Shown piece after piece: positions 32,169-42,696 of a DNA stretch of 64,000 bases (position 1 is its first letter; the number at the start of each line of letters is the position of its first letter). The DNA comes from Cellulomonas sp. 73-92. Its GTDB lineage: Bacteria > Actinomycetota > Actinomycetes > Actinomycetales > Cellulomonadaceae. Below the pieces are notes generated by a model. It saw only the letters and a list, made by a program, of their open reading frames with translations. It did no database searches and was not told where the DNA came from. The DNA is taken from the NCBI RefSeq assembly GCF_001898175.1, contig NZ_MKTH01000013.1, positions 1 through 64,000 on the forward strand, given 5' to 3'. The position numbers and the translations under genes were made by a program.

Positions 32169-33665
32169 ATGGGCAGCACCTTCTCCGGCATCAGTACCGC
32201 CCTCTCCTCGCTCATCGCGCAGCGCACCGCGCTGGACGTGGCGGGGCAGAACGTGGCCAACGCCAACACCGCGGGCTACACGCGCCAGCGCGCCGACCTC
32301 GGGGCCGTGGCGGGCACGCAGTCCGCGTCGATGTTCGCCACGAACAACGGGGTCGGCACCGGTGTGCAGGTCACCGGGATCTCCCGGTCCGCGGACCCGT
32401 TCCTCGACACCAAGCTCCGCTCGCAGACCTCCGGCGCCGCCGCCCTGGCCACCCTGTCCAGCGCCTACTCGACGCTGGAGTCGAGGCTCGGCGAGCCCGG
32501 CGCGAGCGGCCTGTCGGCGCAGCTGCAGACGTTCTGGAACGGCTGGCACGACGTGTCCAACGCCGCGGACACGATCTCCGCGCGGTCGGTGCTGCTCGAC
32601 GACGCCCGTCAGCTGACGGAGACGCTCCACACGCAGTACCAGAACATCGCGACCCAGTGGGCCGACACGCGCACGACGACGGCGAGCCTCGTCACGCAGA
32701 CGAACACGCTGGCCACGAACGTCGCGGACCTCAACAAGCGGATCCTCGACATCACGAACAACGGCGGCAACGCCAACGAGCTGTCCGACCAGCGCGACCA
32801 GGCGCTGACCCAGCTCGCCGGGCTGGTCGGAGCCACCGTGCAGACGCGCCAGGACGGCCAGGTCGACGTCTACGTGGGCGGCGACGCGCTCGTCTTCGGC
32901 GGCTCGTCCCACGCCCTGGCCCTGGCCGGCGCGCAGGACTTCAGCCAGGCGACGGGGTACGCGACCGACGGCACGCCGATCACGCCGCAGGACGTCCACC
33001 TGACGTGGGCGGACACGCCCGGCAAGCGCGTCGTCCCCACCGGCGGCACCGTCGCCGGCCAGCTGACCGTGCTGGCGCCACCGGCGGCGGACGACTCCGG
33101 CACCGGCGGCGTCCTCACCGAGGCGGCCAAGCGGCTCGACGAGGTGGCCACGCGGCTGGCGACCGACGTCAACACCCTGCACGCGGGCGCCGTGACGACC
33201 ACCGGCACCGCGGGCGGCGCCTTCTTCAGCCCGCTCGACCCCTCCGACCCCACCTTCCCCGGCGGCCCGGCCAAGGGCCCGGCCGCGCTCCGGATCTCGG
33301 TGGCGCTGAGCACGGCCGACCAGGTCGCCGTCGCGGCCCCCGGCGGCGGCGCGTACGACGCCTCGGTCGGCCAGCAGATCGCCGCCCTCGGCACCTCGAC
33401 GTCCGGTGCCGACGCGCTGTGGGGCAAGGCGGTCGTGGAGATCGGCAACCGCAGCGCCGCGGCGACCTCGCGCAGCTCGGTCGCCGAGTCCGCGCGGGCG
33501 TCGGCGGAGCAGGACCAGCTCGCCAACGCCAGCGTCGACACCGACGAGGAGACGGTCGGCATGATCGCGACGCAGCGCGCCTACCAGGCCGCGGCGCGGG
33601 TCCTCACCACCCTCGACGACATGCTCGACACCCTCATCAACAAGACCGGCCTCGTCGGGAGGTGA
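32169..33665 (+). CDS. flgK: Flagellar hook-associated protein FlgK (HAP1)
   Basis: 498-residue hook-filament junction protein. The N-terminus has FSGISTALSSLIAQRTALDV and AGQNVANANTAGYTRQRADL. The D1 helices include QLQTFWNGWHDVSNAADTIS. The C-terminus has ASVDTDEETVGMIATQRAYQ and AAARVLTTLDDMLDTLINKT. Length is normal. It follows flgN and its stop lies at the ribosome-binding site of flgL. Confidence 0.96.
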   Translation: MGSTFSGISTALSSLIAQRTALDVAGQNVANANTAGYTRQRADLGAVAGTQSASMFATNNGVGTGVQVTGISRSADPFLDTKLRSQTSGAAALATLSSAYSTLESRLGEPGASGLSAQLQTFWNGWHDVSNAADTISARSVLLDDARQLTETLHTQYQNIATQWADTRTTTASLVTQTNTLATNVADLNKRILDITNNGGNANELSDQRDQALTQLAGLVGATVQTRQDGQVDVYVGGDALVFGGSSHALALAGAQDFSQATGYATDGTPITPQDVHLTWADTPGKRVVPTGGTVAGQLTVLAPPAADDSGTGGVLTEAAKRLDEVATRLATDVNTLHAGAVTTTGTAGGAFFSPLDPSDPTFPGGPAKGPAALRISVALSTADQVAVAAPGGGAYDASVGQQIAALGTSTSGADALWGKAVVEIGNRSAAATSRSSVAESARASAEQDQLANASVDTDEETVGMIATQRAYQAAARVLTTLDDMLDTLINKTGLVGR

Positions 33666-33670
33666 CGACG

Positions 33671-34591
33671 GTGATCCAGCGCGTGACCCACGAGACGATC
33701 CAGCGCTCGACGCTGCGCAACCTGCAGACGAACCTGTCCGCGGTGTCCAGGCTGCAGGGCGAGATGTCCAGCGGCAAGAAGATCCAGGTGCCCTCCGACG
33801 ACCCGTCCGGGACGGGCCAGGCCCTCAGCCTGCGCGCGACGACGAGCCAGCTGGCGCAGTACCAGCGCAACGGGCAGGACGGCGACTCCTGGCTGACGAC
33901 CGTCGACACGGCGCTGACGACCGCCCTCGGCTACGTCCGCAACGCGCGCGACCTCGTCGTGCAGAGCGGCGACGCGGGGCTCGGCCAGTCCTCGCTGAAC
34001 GCGCTGGCCGACAGCATCGACGGCCTCAGGTCGGGCCTCCTCGCGCAGGCCAACTCGCGCTACCAGGGCCGCAACGTGTTCGCCGGGACGTCCGACGCGT
34101 CCGGCGCCTTCAGCGTCGACACGTCGGGCGCCACTCCCGTCTACACGTGGACGGGCTCGGCGACGGCGACGGTCGAGCGCAGGGTCGGCCCCTCGACCAC
34201 CGTGCGCGTCGACACCGACGGGTCGCAGGCGTTCGGCTGGACCGACCCGTCCAGCGGCACGCAGTCCACGGTGTTCGCGCTGCTCGACAAGGTCTCGGCG
34301 GGGCTGCGCAGCGGCACGGACGTCACCGGCACCCTGGCCGACATGGACTCCGTGATGCAGAACATGCTCACCGCGGCATCGTCGAACGGCAGTCGCCAGA
34401 AGGTGCTCGAGAACACCATGTCCGACGTCTCCTCGCAGCAGCTCACCATCAAGGGCCAGCTCTCCGGCGTCGAGGACATCGACATGGCCGCGGTCGTCAT
34501 GGACCTGCAGATGCAGCAGGTCACCTACCAGGGCGCCCTGTCCGCCGGGGCGCGCGTGCTGCAGCCCTCGCTCCTGGACTTCCTCCGGTGA
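33671..34591 (+). CDS. flgL: Flagellar hook-associated protein FlgL (HAP3)
   Basis: 306-residue junction protein with flagellin-like ends (STLRNLQTNLSAVSRLQGEM, SSGKKIQVPSDDPSGTGQAL; C-terminal VMDLQMQQVTYQGALSAGAR). I choose the GTG at 33671: GGAGG, part of which is the flgK stop region, lies eight bases upstream. The GTG at 33662, which overlaps the flgK stop, would have no spaced ribosome-binding site. Confidence 0.94.
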   Translation: MIQRVTHETIQRSTLRNLQTNLSAVSRLQGEMSSGKKIQVPSDDPSGTGQALSLRATTSQLAQYQRNGQDGDSWLTTVDTALTTALGYVRNARDLVVQSGDAGLGQSSLNALADSIDGLRSGLLAQANSRYQGRNVFAGTSDASGAFSVDTSGATPVYTWTGSATATVERRVGPSTTVRVDTDGSQAFGWTDPSSGTQSTVFALLDKVSAGLRSGTDVTGTLADMDSVMQNMLTAASSNGSRQKVLENTMSDVSSQQLTIKGQLSGVEDIDMAAVVMDLQMQQVTYQGALSAGARVLQPSLLDFLR

Positions 34592-35004
34592 GCGGGCCGA
34601 CGAGCGTCGCGGTCGCCACGCCGGCCGGGCCGCGGTCCGTGCCGAGCCGGCTGCACATGGTCGAGCCGCTGCCGGGGCTGCCCGGCACCGAGTACACGCT
34701 CGACGCGCTCGACGACATCGGGTTCCTCTTCGCCCTGCGCGGCGAGGACGGCGTGCGGCTGTTCGTCGTCAGCCCCGGCCTCGTCTTCCCCGACTACGCG
34801 CCGACGATCCCCGGCACGGCCCTTGAGGCCGTGTGCGGCGCCGAGCCCGACCCCCTCCTGCTCGCCGTGGTGCACCCGGGGACCGACGACCGGCCCGTGC
34901 CGACGGCCGACCTGCTCGCGCCGATCGTCGTCGGCCCCGGCACCGCCCGGGGCCTGCAGACGGTGCTCGACGAGGACCTTCCGCTGCGCGCCCCCCTGGG
35001 CTGA
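34588..35004 (+). CDS. fliW: Flagellar assembly factor FliW
   Basis: 138-residue protein. FliW binds flagellin and CsrA by turns: when flagellin is exported, free FliW removes CsrA from flagellin mRNA. The family core VEPLPGLPGTEYTLDALDDI, GFLFALRGEDGVRLFVVSPG and DYAP is present, with PTADLLAPIVV and TARGLQTVL later on. GTG start at 34588 overlaps the flgL stop (GTGA). The partner csrA lies at the far end of the locus. Confidence 0.92.
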   Translation: MSGPTSVAVATPAGPRSVPSRLHMVEPLPGLPGTEYTLDALDDIGFLFALRGEDGVRLFVVSPGLVFPDYAPTIPGTALEAVCGAEPDPLLLAVVHPGTDDRPVPTADLLAPIVVGPGTARGLQTVLDEDLPLRAPLG

Positions 35005-35007
35005 CCC

Positions 35008-35037
35008 CTCAGGTCGCCCGCCCGGCGGCCGATGGGG
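35008..35037 (+). promoter_or_regulatory. Sigma-28-type promoter for the EAL-HDOD gene, probably leaderless
   Basis: CTCAG (35008-35012), 18 bases, GATGGGG (35031-35037) preceded by GGCC. The ATG at 35043 follows after five bases (CGGGC), the same spacing as at fliM, so the mRNA should begin at or beside the start codon. Confidence 0.72.
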
Positions 35038-35042
35038 CGGGC

Positions 35043-36290
35043 ATGCCCATGCCCGAAACCGCGGCGGGCGGCACCGTCCTCTCGGAGCCCGTCCGCGCCC
35101 GCAACCCGCACGTCGCGATCTTCCGCCAGGCGGTGGTCGCGGCGGACCAGACGGTGCGGGCGTGGTCGTTGCGCGCCGCGATGGCGGCGAACGACGGCCG
35201 CTGGTGCGCCGAGGAGGACGTCGAGCCGACGACCGAGGCGGAGTACCACGCGCTCGACCTCGCCCTGCTCGGCGGCGACGTGCCGGTCATGCTACGGGCC
35301 ACGGGCGGGCTCGTGTCGGGGGCGACCCCGACGCCGCCGAGCCCGAACGGGCTGTGGCTCGAGCTGTCCGGCGCGCTGGCACGCCACCCCGACGCCAGCG
35401 CCCGGGTCGCCGCCCTGCGCGCGCGGGGCGCCCAGGTCGTCGTCGGCGACTACGTGGGGGCGCCCGAGCAGGACGCCCTGGTCCGGGCCGCCTGGGCGGT
35501 CAAGGTCGACGCGCGGATCCCCGAGGGCCGGCTGCGCGAGGCCGTGCTGCACGTGCACGGGCTCGGTGGCACGGTCATCGTCGAGTCCGTCACCACCCCC
35601 GCCGCGCGCCGGCGGGCGTTCGCCGCAGGCGCCGACCTCGTGCAGGGTCCCCTGCTGCAGCGGGAGGCGGACGGACCGCTGCGCAGCGCCAAGGCCGGCG
35701 AGGTGCAGTGCCTCGAGGTGATCCGCCTGCTCTCCGAGCCGGAGATCGACCTCGAGGCGGTCGCCCGGATGGTCGCGGCCGACCCGGAGCTGTCGATCCG
35801 GGTGCTGCACGTCGTCAACTCCAGCGCCTTCGCGCTGCACCACACCGTCGACTCCCTGCGGCACGCGGTCATCCTGCTCGGCCCGCAGCGCATGGCCGCC
35901 CTGGCGATGGCCTCGCTGATCGACGCCCGCCCGGCCGCGGTCGGCCAGCTGTGGTCGGTGCTGACCCGGGCGCTGACGTGCCAGACCCTCGCCCGGCAGG
36001 ACGCCGGGTACACGGTGGGACTCCTGTCGGCGGTCGCCAGCCAGCAGCGCATCGACATCGGCTCGCTGCTCGCCACGTCGGGCGTGTCCCCCGAGCTGGC
36101 CCGCGCGCTCGAGCAGCACCGCGGCCCGCTCGGGCGGGTGCTCGCCGCCGTGCTGGCGCACGAGGAGAGCGACACCGCAGGCGTCGCCGCTGCGGGCTTC
36201 GACCCCTTCGACGTCGCGCGCGCCCACCTGGACGCCGTGCCCGAGGCGCTGTCCATCGCCACCGCGCTGTCGATGGACCCGATGAGCTGA
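35043..36290 (+). CDS. EAL-like and HDOD domain protein (YuxH type)
   Basis: 415 residues. The first 190 resemble an EAL domain in order and secondary structure (NPHVAIFRQAVVAADQTVRA, VDARIPEGRL, VIVESVTTPAARRRAFAAGA with DLVQGPLLQ), but the EAL signature and metal-binding acidic residues are missing. The second half is an HDOD domain (EVIRLLSEPEIDLEAVARMV, AADPELSIRVLHVVNSSAF, LRHAVILLGPQRMAALAMAS). Catalysis of c-di-GMP breakdown is unlikely; c-di-GMP sensing or protein contact is possible. A second ATG two codons downstream is an alternative start. Own sigma-28-type promoter. Confidence 0.9.
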   Translation: MPMPETAAGGTVLSEPVRARNPHVAIFRQAVVAADQTVRAWSLRAAMAANDGRWCAEEDVEPTTEAEYHALDLALLGGDVPVMLRATGGLVSGATPTPPSPNGLWLELSGALARHPDASARVAALRARGAQVVVGDYVGAPEQDALVRAAWAVKVDARIPEGRLREAVLHVHGLGGTVIVESVTTPAARRRAFAAGADLVQGPLLQREADGPLRSAKAGEVQCLEVIRLLSEPEIDLEAVARMVAADPELSIRVLHVVNSSAFALHHTVDSLRHAVILLGPQRMAALAMASLIDARPAAVGQLWSVLTRALTCQTLARQDAGYTVGLLSAVASQQRIDIGSLLATSGVSPELARALEQHRGPLGRVLAAVLAHEESDTAGVAAAGFDPFDVARAHLDAVPEALSIATALSMDPMS

Positions 36291-36411
36291 GGCTCTCGGC
36301 CCGCTCACAGGATCCGTCCACCCCAAGGTCAGGTCACGCTGCCACGGTGTGGTCTACCCTCCCGCCGGGAGAGCAGTGCGCCACGCACGCGGCACGAGGA
36401 AGTGAGGTCCG

Positions 36412-37554
36412 GTGAGCTACCAGCGGTCCCGGAAGCAGAAGGTCGGCGCGAAGGCGCGTCGTATCGAGGACCGGGAGCTCGCCCGGATCGAGCGTGTCCG
36501 CCGCGCCCGGCGAGCCAGGGTGCGCAGCATCACGCTGCGTGGGATCGCCGTCGTGGCGGTGCTCGCCGTCCTGGCCGGTATCGGCCTCGCCGTGCGCGCC
36601 GTCGTCGCGGCGAACCGGCGCGGGCCGGCCAACATGGCCTCCGACGGGCTGCTGGTCTCCAGCACCGACGGCCTGAACGTCACCGCGTCGCCCTCCGCCC
36701 CGCTGCCCGACAACGGCACGCCGACGCCGTCCGCGGACCTGAAGTCGTCCGGCGTGACGCAGGTCGTCGCCTACGTCGACTACTCCGACCCGGCGTCCGC
36801 CGCGTTCTGGGCGACCGACGGCGCGTCGATCTCGCAGATGGTGACGGCGTCGCAGGGAGCGCTGACGCTCGAGATCCACCCCGTCGCCGTGCCGAGCGCG
36901 CGCGAGTCGTTCACGCCGACGCCGGTGACGCCGTCGCCCTCGGCCAGCGCCACCCCGTCGGCGACGCCCACGCCGAGCGCGACCCCCTCCCCGTCCACCA
37001 GCCCGTCGCCGTCCGCGACCCCCACGCCCACCCCGACCCCGAACCTCCAGGACGCCGGCTACGACTACGCGCTACGGGCCGCGAACGCCTTCGCGTGCGT
37101 CGCCAACGGCGCCCCCGACCAGGCGCTGGCCGTCAACGACGCGCTGTTCGCGGCCCAGGCGACCTTCGGCAGCGCCGGTCTGACCGACGACCAGCTGGTC
37201 GCGCTCGTCCAGAAGGCCGGCGTCACCGCCAAGGGCACCGACAAGTGCATCCGCAGCCACCACTACGAGCGCTGGGTGACCCAGGCCACCGCGCGGGCCA
37301 CCACGGCCGTGCCGTTCGACGGCGTGAAGCCGCTGGGGACGGCGCCGCTCGTCGTCGTCGGCGGTCACCAGTACACCGGCAAGGTCGACGACTCGGCGGC
37401 GTTCACCACGCTCTTCCTGCAGGCCTACCAGGAGGCCTCCCAGGCCGCGAGCGCCGCGTCCGGCAGCACGCCCACGCCGACGCCGAGCGACACGGCCAGC
37501 GCCGTCCCGAGCACGGGGCCCACGGGCTCGCCGACCCCGACGCCGACGTCCTGA
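36412..37554 (+). CDS. Membrane-anchored DsbA-like protein lacking the CXXC active site
   Basis: 380 residues. A basic cytoplasmic N-terminus, one membrane helix (about residues 43-66), then a thioredoxin-fold domain of the DsbA/thioredoxin_4 type: VVAYVDYSDPASAAFWATDG where VDYxCPxC is usual, a Cys pair bracketing the helical insert (ANAFACVANG and DKCIRSHHYERWVTQA), and the cis-Pro region GTAPLVVVGGHQYTG. The catalytic CXXC is gone, so redox activity is unlikely. A 45-residue Pro/Thr/Ser/Ala linker (about 168-212) and a similar tail make it look surface-exposed. GTG start; the gene precedes the sugar ATPase gene. Confidence 0.82.
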   Translation: MSYQRSRKQKVGAKARRIEDRELARIERVRRARRARVRSITLRGIAVVAVLAVLAGIGLAVRAVVAANRRGPANMASDGLLVSSTDGLNVTASPSAPLPDNGTPTPSADLKSSGVTQVVAYVDYSDPASAAFWATDGASISQMVTASQGALTLEIHPVAVPSARESFTPTPVTPSPSASATPSATPTPSATPSPSTSPSPSATPTPTPTPNLQDAGYDYALRAANAFACVANGAPDQALAVNDALFAAQATFGSAGLTDDQLVALVQKAGVTAKGTDKCIRSHHYERWVTQATARATTAVPFDGVKPLGTAPLVVVGGHQYTGKVDDSAAFTTLFLQAYQEASQAASAASGSTPTPTPSDTASAVPSTGPTGSPTPTPTS

Positions 37555-37739
37555 TCGTGACCCAGGGGGGAGAGCCGTTCCGCCCGGGTGTGGCAAGATG
37601 ACTGCGCCGGAGCCTTCGGGCCCCGGTGCGTCGTCGTCGACAGTGTCGGCGTCGACACCTGCTCGCTCCCGGCCGGGAGCGGGTTCGGCCTTCACAACGG
37701 ATCGTCCGGCACGTACCTGCCGGTGAAGGGGAGTACACG
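37555..37739 (+). promoter_or_regulatory. Structured 5' leader and probable promoter of msmK-type gene
   Basis: No gene. TGTGGCAAGATGAC near 37590 looks like an extended -10. The following 140 bases hold a perfect 18-bp palindrome (37664-37681, CGCTCCCGGCCGGGAGCG) and a 6-bp hairpin (37706-37723) just ahead of the ribosome-binding GGGGAG. Ligand or factor unknown. Confidence 0.4.
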
Positions 37740-38873
<1,134 letters not shown>

Positions 38874-38888
38874 TCACCACGATCGGCA

Positions 38889-38922
38889 CGAAGGGGCGGG
38901 GCCTGCGGGTCCCGCCCCTTCG
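38889..38922 (+). terminator. Intrinsic terminator after msmK-type gene
   Basis: Perfect 12-bp stem CGAAGGGGCGGG (38889-38900) against 38911-38922 with a 10-base loop, 16 bases after the stop. Confidence 0.8.
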
Positions 38923-38946
38923 TCGTCCGTCGGGGACAATGGCGAC

Positions 38947-40215
38947 GTGAGCTCCGCCTCCCTGCAGATCACCGCGGCGTCGCCCGACCCCGCCCTCCTC
39001 GACCTCCCGTGGGACGTCGCGCTCGAGGACTGGCCGGCCGAGACCATCGCCGCGCTCCCCCGCGGCATCTCTCGCCACACGGTCCGGTTCGCCCGGATGT
39101 CCGGCCGGGTCGTCGCGATCAAGGAGATCGGCGAGTACGTCGCGTTTCGCGAGTACGAGCTGCTGCGGCAGCTGCGCCGCCTGGACGTGCCGAGCGTCGT
39201 GCCGCTGGGCGTCGTCTCCGGCCGTCACACCCCGGACGGGGAGCCGCTGGAGCCCGCGCTCGTCACGGAGCACCTGCAGTTCGCCCTGCCGTACCGCGTG
39301 CTCTTCAGCCAGGCGCTGCGACCCGACACCGCCACCAGGCTCATCGACGCCCTCGCCGTCCTCATGGTCCGGCTGCACCTCGCCGGGTTCTACTGGGGCG
39401 ACGTCTCGCTGTCGAACACCCTGTTCCGCCGGGACGCGGAGACGTTCGCCGCCTACCTGGTCGACGCCGAGACCGGCGACCTGCACGAGGCGCTCACCGA
39501 CGGGCAGCGCTCCTACGACCTGGAGGTCGCGCGGGTCAACATCATCGGCGAGCTCATGGACCTGCAGGCCGGCGAGTACCTGGAGGACGAGACCGACGCG
39601 GTCGCGATCGGCGACGCCCTCGTCACGCGGTACACGGAGCTGTGGCGCGCGCTGACCGAGGTGGAGTCGTTCGGCTTCGGCGAGCGGTGGCGGGTGCAGG
39701 CGCGCATCGACCGGCTCAACGACCTCGGCTTCGACGTCGACGAGCTGGACATCACCACCGACGTCGGCGGCACCACCGTCCGCATCCAGCCCAAGGTCGT
39801 CGACGCCGGCCACCACAGCCGCCGGCTGATGCGCCTGACGGGCCTCGACGTCCAGGAGAACCAGGCCCGCCGGCTGCTCAACGACCTCGACGAGTACCGC
39901 GCCGCGACCGACCGCCAGCGTGAGGACGAGTCCTTCGTCGCCCACGACTGGGTCACCGAGATCTTCGAGCCCGCCGTGCGGGCCGTGCCCCGTGAGCTGC
40001 GCGCCAAGCTGGAGCCGGCGCAGGTGTACCACGAGCTCCTCGACCACCGCTGGTTCCTGTCCCAGCTGCAGCACCGGGACGTGCCGATGGACCAGGTGGT
40101 CACGTCGTACGTCAAGACGATCCTGCCGCTGCGGCCCGACGAGCAGGCCGTGCTCGGCGGCCTGCCCGGCGACATGCGCGACGAGACCGGCGTGATCCCG
40201 GTGGTCGAGGGCTGA
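38947..40215 (+). CDS. DUF4032 domain protein with a kinase-like fold
   Basis: 422 residues. The N-terminal 190 residues resemble a lipopolysaccharide-kinase/RIO-like domain: VAIKEIGEYVAFREYELLRQ (a Lys-Glu pair), LHLAGFYWGDVSLSNTLFRR (HxxGxxxGDxxxxN, a catalytic-loop pattern) and AAYLVDAETGDL (a DxE metal-type segment). The rest matches the DUF4032 family of actinobacteria. Substrate unknown. GTG start at 38947. Convergent with rlmB; the stops are one base apart. Confidence 0.88.
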   Translation: MSSASLQITAASPDPALLDLPWDVALEDWPAETIAALPRGISRHTVRFARMSGRVVAIKEIGEYVAFREYELLRQLRRLDVPSVVPLGVVSGRHTPDGEPLEPALVTEHLQFALPYRVLFSQALRPDTATRLIDALAVLMVRLHLAGFYWGDVSLSNTLFRRDAETFAAYLVDAETGDLHEALTDGQRSYDLEVARVNIIGELMDLQAGEYLEDETDAVAIGDALVTRYTELWRALTEVESFGFGERWRVQARIDRLNDLGFDVDELDITTDVGGTTVRIQPKVVDAGHHSRRLMRLTGLDVQENQARRLLNDLDEYRAATDRQREDESFVAHDWVTEIFEPAVRAVPRELRAKLEPAQVYHELLDHRWFLSQLQHRDVPMDQVVTSYVKTILPLRPDEQAVLGGLPGDMRDETGVIPVVEG

Positions 40216-40216
40216 G

Positions 40217-41191
40217 CTACTCGGCCCGGCGGCGGGCCACCTCGTACAGCGCGATGCCCGCGGCGACACCGGCGTTGAGCGACTCGACCTCGCCGGCGAT
40301 CGGGATCGCGGCGATCGCGTCGCACTGCTCGCGGACCAGGCGGGACAGGCCCTTGCCCTCCGAGCCGACGACGAGCACGAGCGGGTCCGCGGCGAACGGC
40401 AGCTCACCGACGGTCGTGTCCCCGTGGCCGTCGAGGCCGACGACGAACACGCCGGCCTTCCGGTACTCCGCCAGGGCCCGGGCGAGGTTGGTGGCCCGCG
40501 CCACCGGCACGCGCGCGGCGGCACCGGCCGAGACCTTCCACGCCGAGGCCGTGACACCGGCCGCCCGCCGCTCGGGCACCAGCACGCCGTCCGCGCCGAA
40601 CGCCCCGGCGGACCGCAGCACCGCGCCGAGGTTGCGCGGGTCGGTGACGCCGTCGAGCGCGACGACGAGCGCCGGCCGGCCGGCGGCGGCCGCGGTGTCG
40701 AGCAGGTCGTCGGGCTCGGCGTAGGCGTAGGGCGGCACCTGGATCGCCACGCCCTGGTGCACCGCGCCGTCGGTCATGCGGTCGAGCTCGAGGCGCCCGA
40801 CCTCGAGCAGGGGCCGGTGCGCGTCCGCGGCCAGCTTGAGGATCTCGCGCGTGCGGTCGTCATGCTCGATCCGCGCCGCGACGTAGACGGTGGTCACGGG
40901 CACGCCGGCGCGCATCGCCTCCAGCACCGAGTTGCGGCCCGCGACGATCTCGTGGGTGGTCGAGCGGCGTGCGGGACGGCGGGGTGCCGCCCCCGAGGAC
41001 GAGCCGGGCCGTGACGTGGCGGCGCGCGTCTCGGCCGCCGCCTTGCGCTTGTGCGCCGCGTGGTACTCGCGGTCCTCGGCCTTCGGCGTCGGGCCCCGGC
41101 CCTCGAGCCCCTGCCGGACGCGGCCGCCGCTGCCCGCGGTGTGCTTCGGCGCCTTGCGCACCGCGCCGCGGCGCTTCGAGTTCCCTGCCAT
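40217..41191 (-). CDS. rlmB: 23S rRNA (guanosine-2'-O-)-methyltransferase RlmB (SpoU/TrmH family)
   Basis: 324 residues. A basic, disordered 80-residue N-terminus is followed by the substrate-binding domain ([16 protein letters not shown]) and the SPOUT catalytic domain with motifs [38 protein letters not shown] and [20 protein letters not shown]. It methylates a conserved guanosine in 23S rRNA; the exact target rests on homology. ATG overlaps the cysS stop by one base, the usual actinobacterial pairing. Confidence 0.93.
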   Translation of the reverse strand: MAGNSKRRGAVRKAPKHTAGSGGRVRQGLEGRGPTPKAEDREYHAAHKRKAAAETRAATSRPGSSSGAAPRRPARRSTTHEIVAGRNSVLEAMRAGVPVTTVYVAARIEHDDRTREILKLAADAHRPLLEVGRLELDRMTDGAVHQGVAIQVPPYAYAEPDDLLDTAAAAGRPALVVALDGVTDPRNLGAVLRSAGAFGADGVLVPERRAAGVTASAWKVSAGAAARVPVARATNLARALAEYRKAGVFVVGLDGHGDTTVGELPFAADPLVLVVGSEGKGLSRLVREQCDAIAAIPIAGEVESLNAGVAAGIALYEVARRRAE

Positions 41192-42609
41192 CACGCCTCC
41201 CCAGCGAGCGACCACCGTGCGCCGTCGCGCCCGTCCTCGACGGCGATGCCCGCCGCCGTGAGCCGGACGCGGATGGCGTCGGCCGTCGCGAAGTCCTTGG
41301 CGGCGCGGGCGGCCGCCCGTGCCGCGAGCTCGGCGTCGACGAGCGCGCCGAGCGCCCGCGCCGCCCGGTCGTCGGCACCGAGGACGCGCCAGCGCACCGA
41401 CGCCGGGTCGAGCCCGAGCACGTCGAGCATGGCCCGCAGCGCGACGAGCGCCGCCGCGGTCGCCTCCTCGTCCCCGCGCGCGAGCGCGGAGTTGCCGGCC
41501 CGCAGCACCTCGTGGACCACCGCGAGCGCGGCGGGCACGTTGAGGTCGTCGTCCAGCGCGGCGGCGAAGTCCGCCGGGAGGTCGGCGGCGGCCACGGCCT
41601 CGTCGTCCGGCTGCCCCACGCGCTCGGCGGCCCGCTCGACGAAGCCGGACAGCCGCTCCCACGCGGCGCCGGCCTCCGGCAGCGTGTCGTCGGTCCACTC
41701 GAGCATCGACCGGTACTGCACGGCCGTCAGCGCGTAGCGCACCACCGCGGCCGGCACCTGGGTGAGGACCGTGCTGACGAGCAGGCTGTTGCCCAGCGAC
41801 TTGCTCATCTTGGTGCCGCCCTGTGTCACCCAGCCGTTGTGCAGCCAGTACCGGGCGAAGCCGTAGCCCGCGGCGTGCGACTGGGCCTGCTCGTTCTCGT
41901 GGTGCGGGAACCGCAGGTCGAGGCCGCCGCCGTGGATGTCGAAGGTGTCGCCGACGTAGCGCCGGCTCATCGCGGAGCACTCGAGGTGCCAGCCCGGGCG
42001 GCCGCGCCCGAAGGGCGTGTCCCACGCCGCGTCGGAGGGCTCGCCCGGCTTCGGCGACTTCCAGAGGGCGAAGTCGTGCGGGTCGTGCTTGCCGTTGCCG
42101 TCGTCGGCCGCGTCGACCATGTCGTCGAGCCGCTGGTTGGTCAGCTCGCCGTAGCGCGGCCAGGACCGCACGTCGAAGTACACGTCCCCGGGGCCCGCCT
42201 GGTAGGCGTGCCCGGCGTCGACGAGCGTGCGCATGAGCTCGACCATCTCGGGCACGTGACCGGTGGCACGCGGCTCGTAGTCCGGCGGCAGGACGCCCAG
42301 CGCGTCGTACGCGGCGGTGAACGCGCGCTCGTTGGCCAGGGCGAACGCCCACCACGGCTGCCCGGCCTGCTGCGCCTTGGCGAGGATCTTGTCGTCGATG
42401 TCGGTGACGTTGCGGACGAGCGTCACGCGGTGGCCCGTGCGGCGCAGCCAGCGCACCAGCACGTCGAACGCGACGGCCGAGCGGATGTGGCCGACATGCG
42501 GCGGGGCCTGCACGGTCGCGCCGCACAGGTAGATGCCGACCTGGCCGGGCACCAGCGGCACGAGGTCGCGCACGGTGCGGGTGGCGGAGTCGAACAGCCG
42601 GAGGGTCAC
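41191..42609 (-). CDS. cysS: Cysteinyl-tRNA synthetase
   Basis: 472-residue class I synthetase. The HIGH motif appears as PPHVGHIRS, zinc-site residues as [16 protein letters not shown] and HHENEQAQS, and the KMSKS loop as [11 protein letters not shown]. The C-terminal DALR-type anticodon-binding region is present. GTG at 42609 gives the normal [12 protein letters not shown] start. Its 186-base upstream gap carries a long inverted repeat and a G-quadruplex motif instead of the ispF gene often found there. Confidence 0.96.
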   Translation of the reverse strand: MTLRLFDSATRTVRDLVPLVPGQVGIYLCGATVQAPPHVGHIRSAVAFDVLVRWLRRTGHRVTLVRNVTDIDDKILAKAQQAGQPWWAFALANERAFTAAYDALGVLPPDYEPRATGHVPEMVELMRTLVDAGHAYQAGPGDVYFDVRSWPRYGELTNQRLDDMVDAADDGNGKHDPHDFALWKSPKPGEPSDAAWDTPFGRGRPGWHLECSAMSRRYVGDTFDIHGGGLDLRFPHHENEQAQSHAAGYGFARYWLHNGWVTQGGTKMSKSLGNSLLVSTVLTQVPAAVVRYALTAVQYRSMLEWTDDTLPEAGAAWERLSGFVERAAERVGQPDDEAVAAADLPADFAAALDDDLNVPAALAVVHEVLRAGNSALARGDEEATAAALVALRAMLDVLGLDPASVRWRVLGADDRAARALGALVDAELAARAAARAAKDFATADAIRVRLTAAGIAVEDGRDGARWSLAGEA

Positions 42610-42696
42610 GCCCGCAAGGGTACCGGGGCGCCTCGCCGCACCTCGGCGGGTGCCGAGCCCACGCCGAGCCCGCGCGCCACCCCGCGCCACCCCGCT

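Noticed and set aside
36913..37045. Pro/Thr/Ser repeats in the DsbA-like gene as a mobile or CRISPR-like repeat
   Set aside because: The repeats are irregular at DNA level, in frame and encode a simple linker. There are no spacers or Cas genes.
37664..37681. CGCTCCCGGCCGGGAGCG as a CebR/LacI operator
   Set aside because: The half-sites do not follow the TGNAANCG pattern and the centre is CCGG-type. It more likely belongs to a folded leader.
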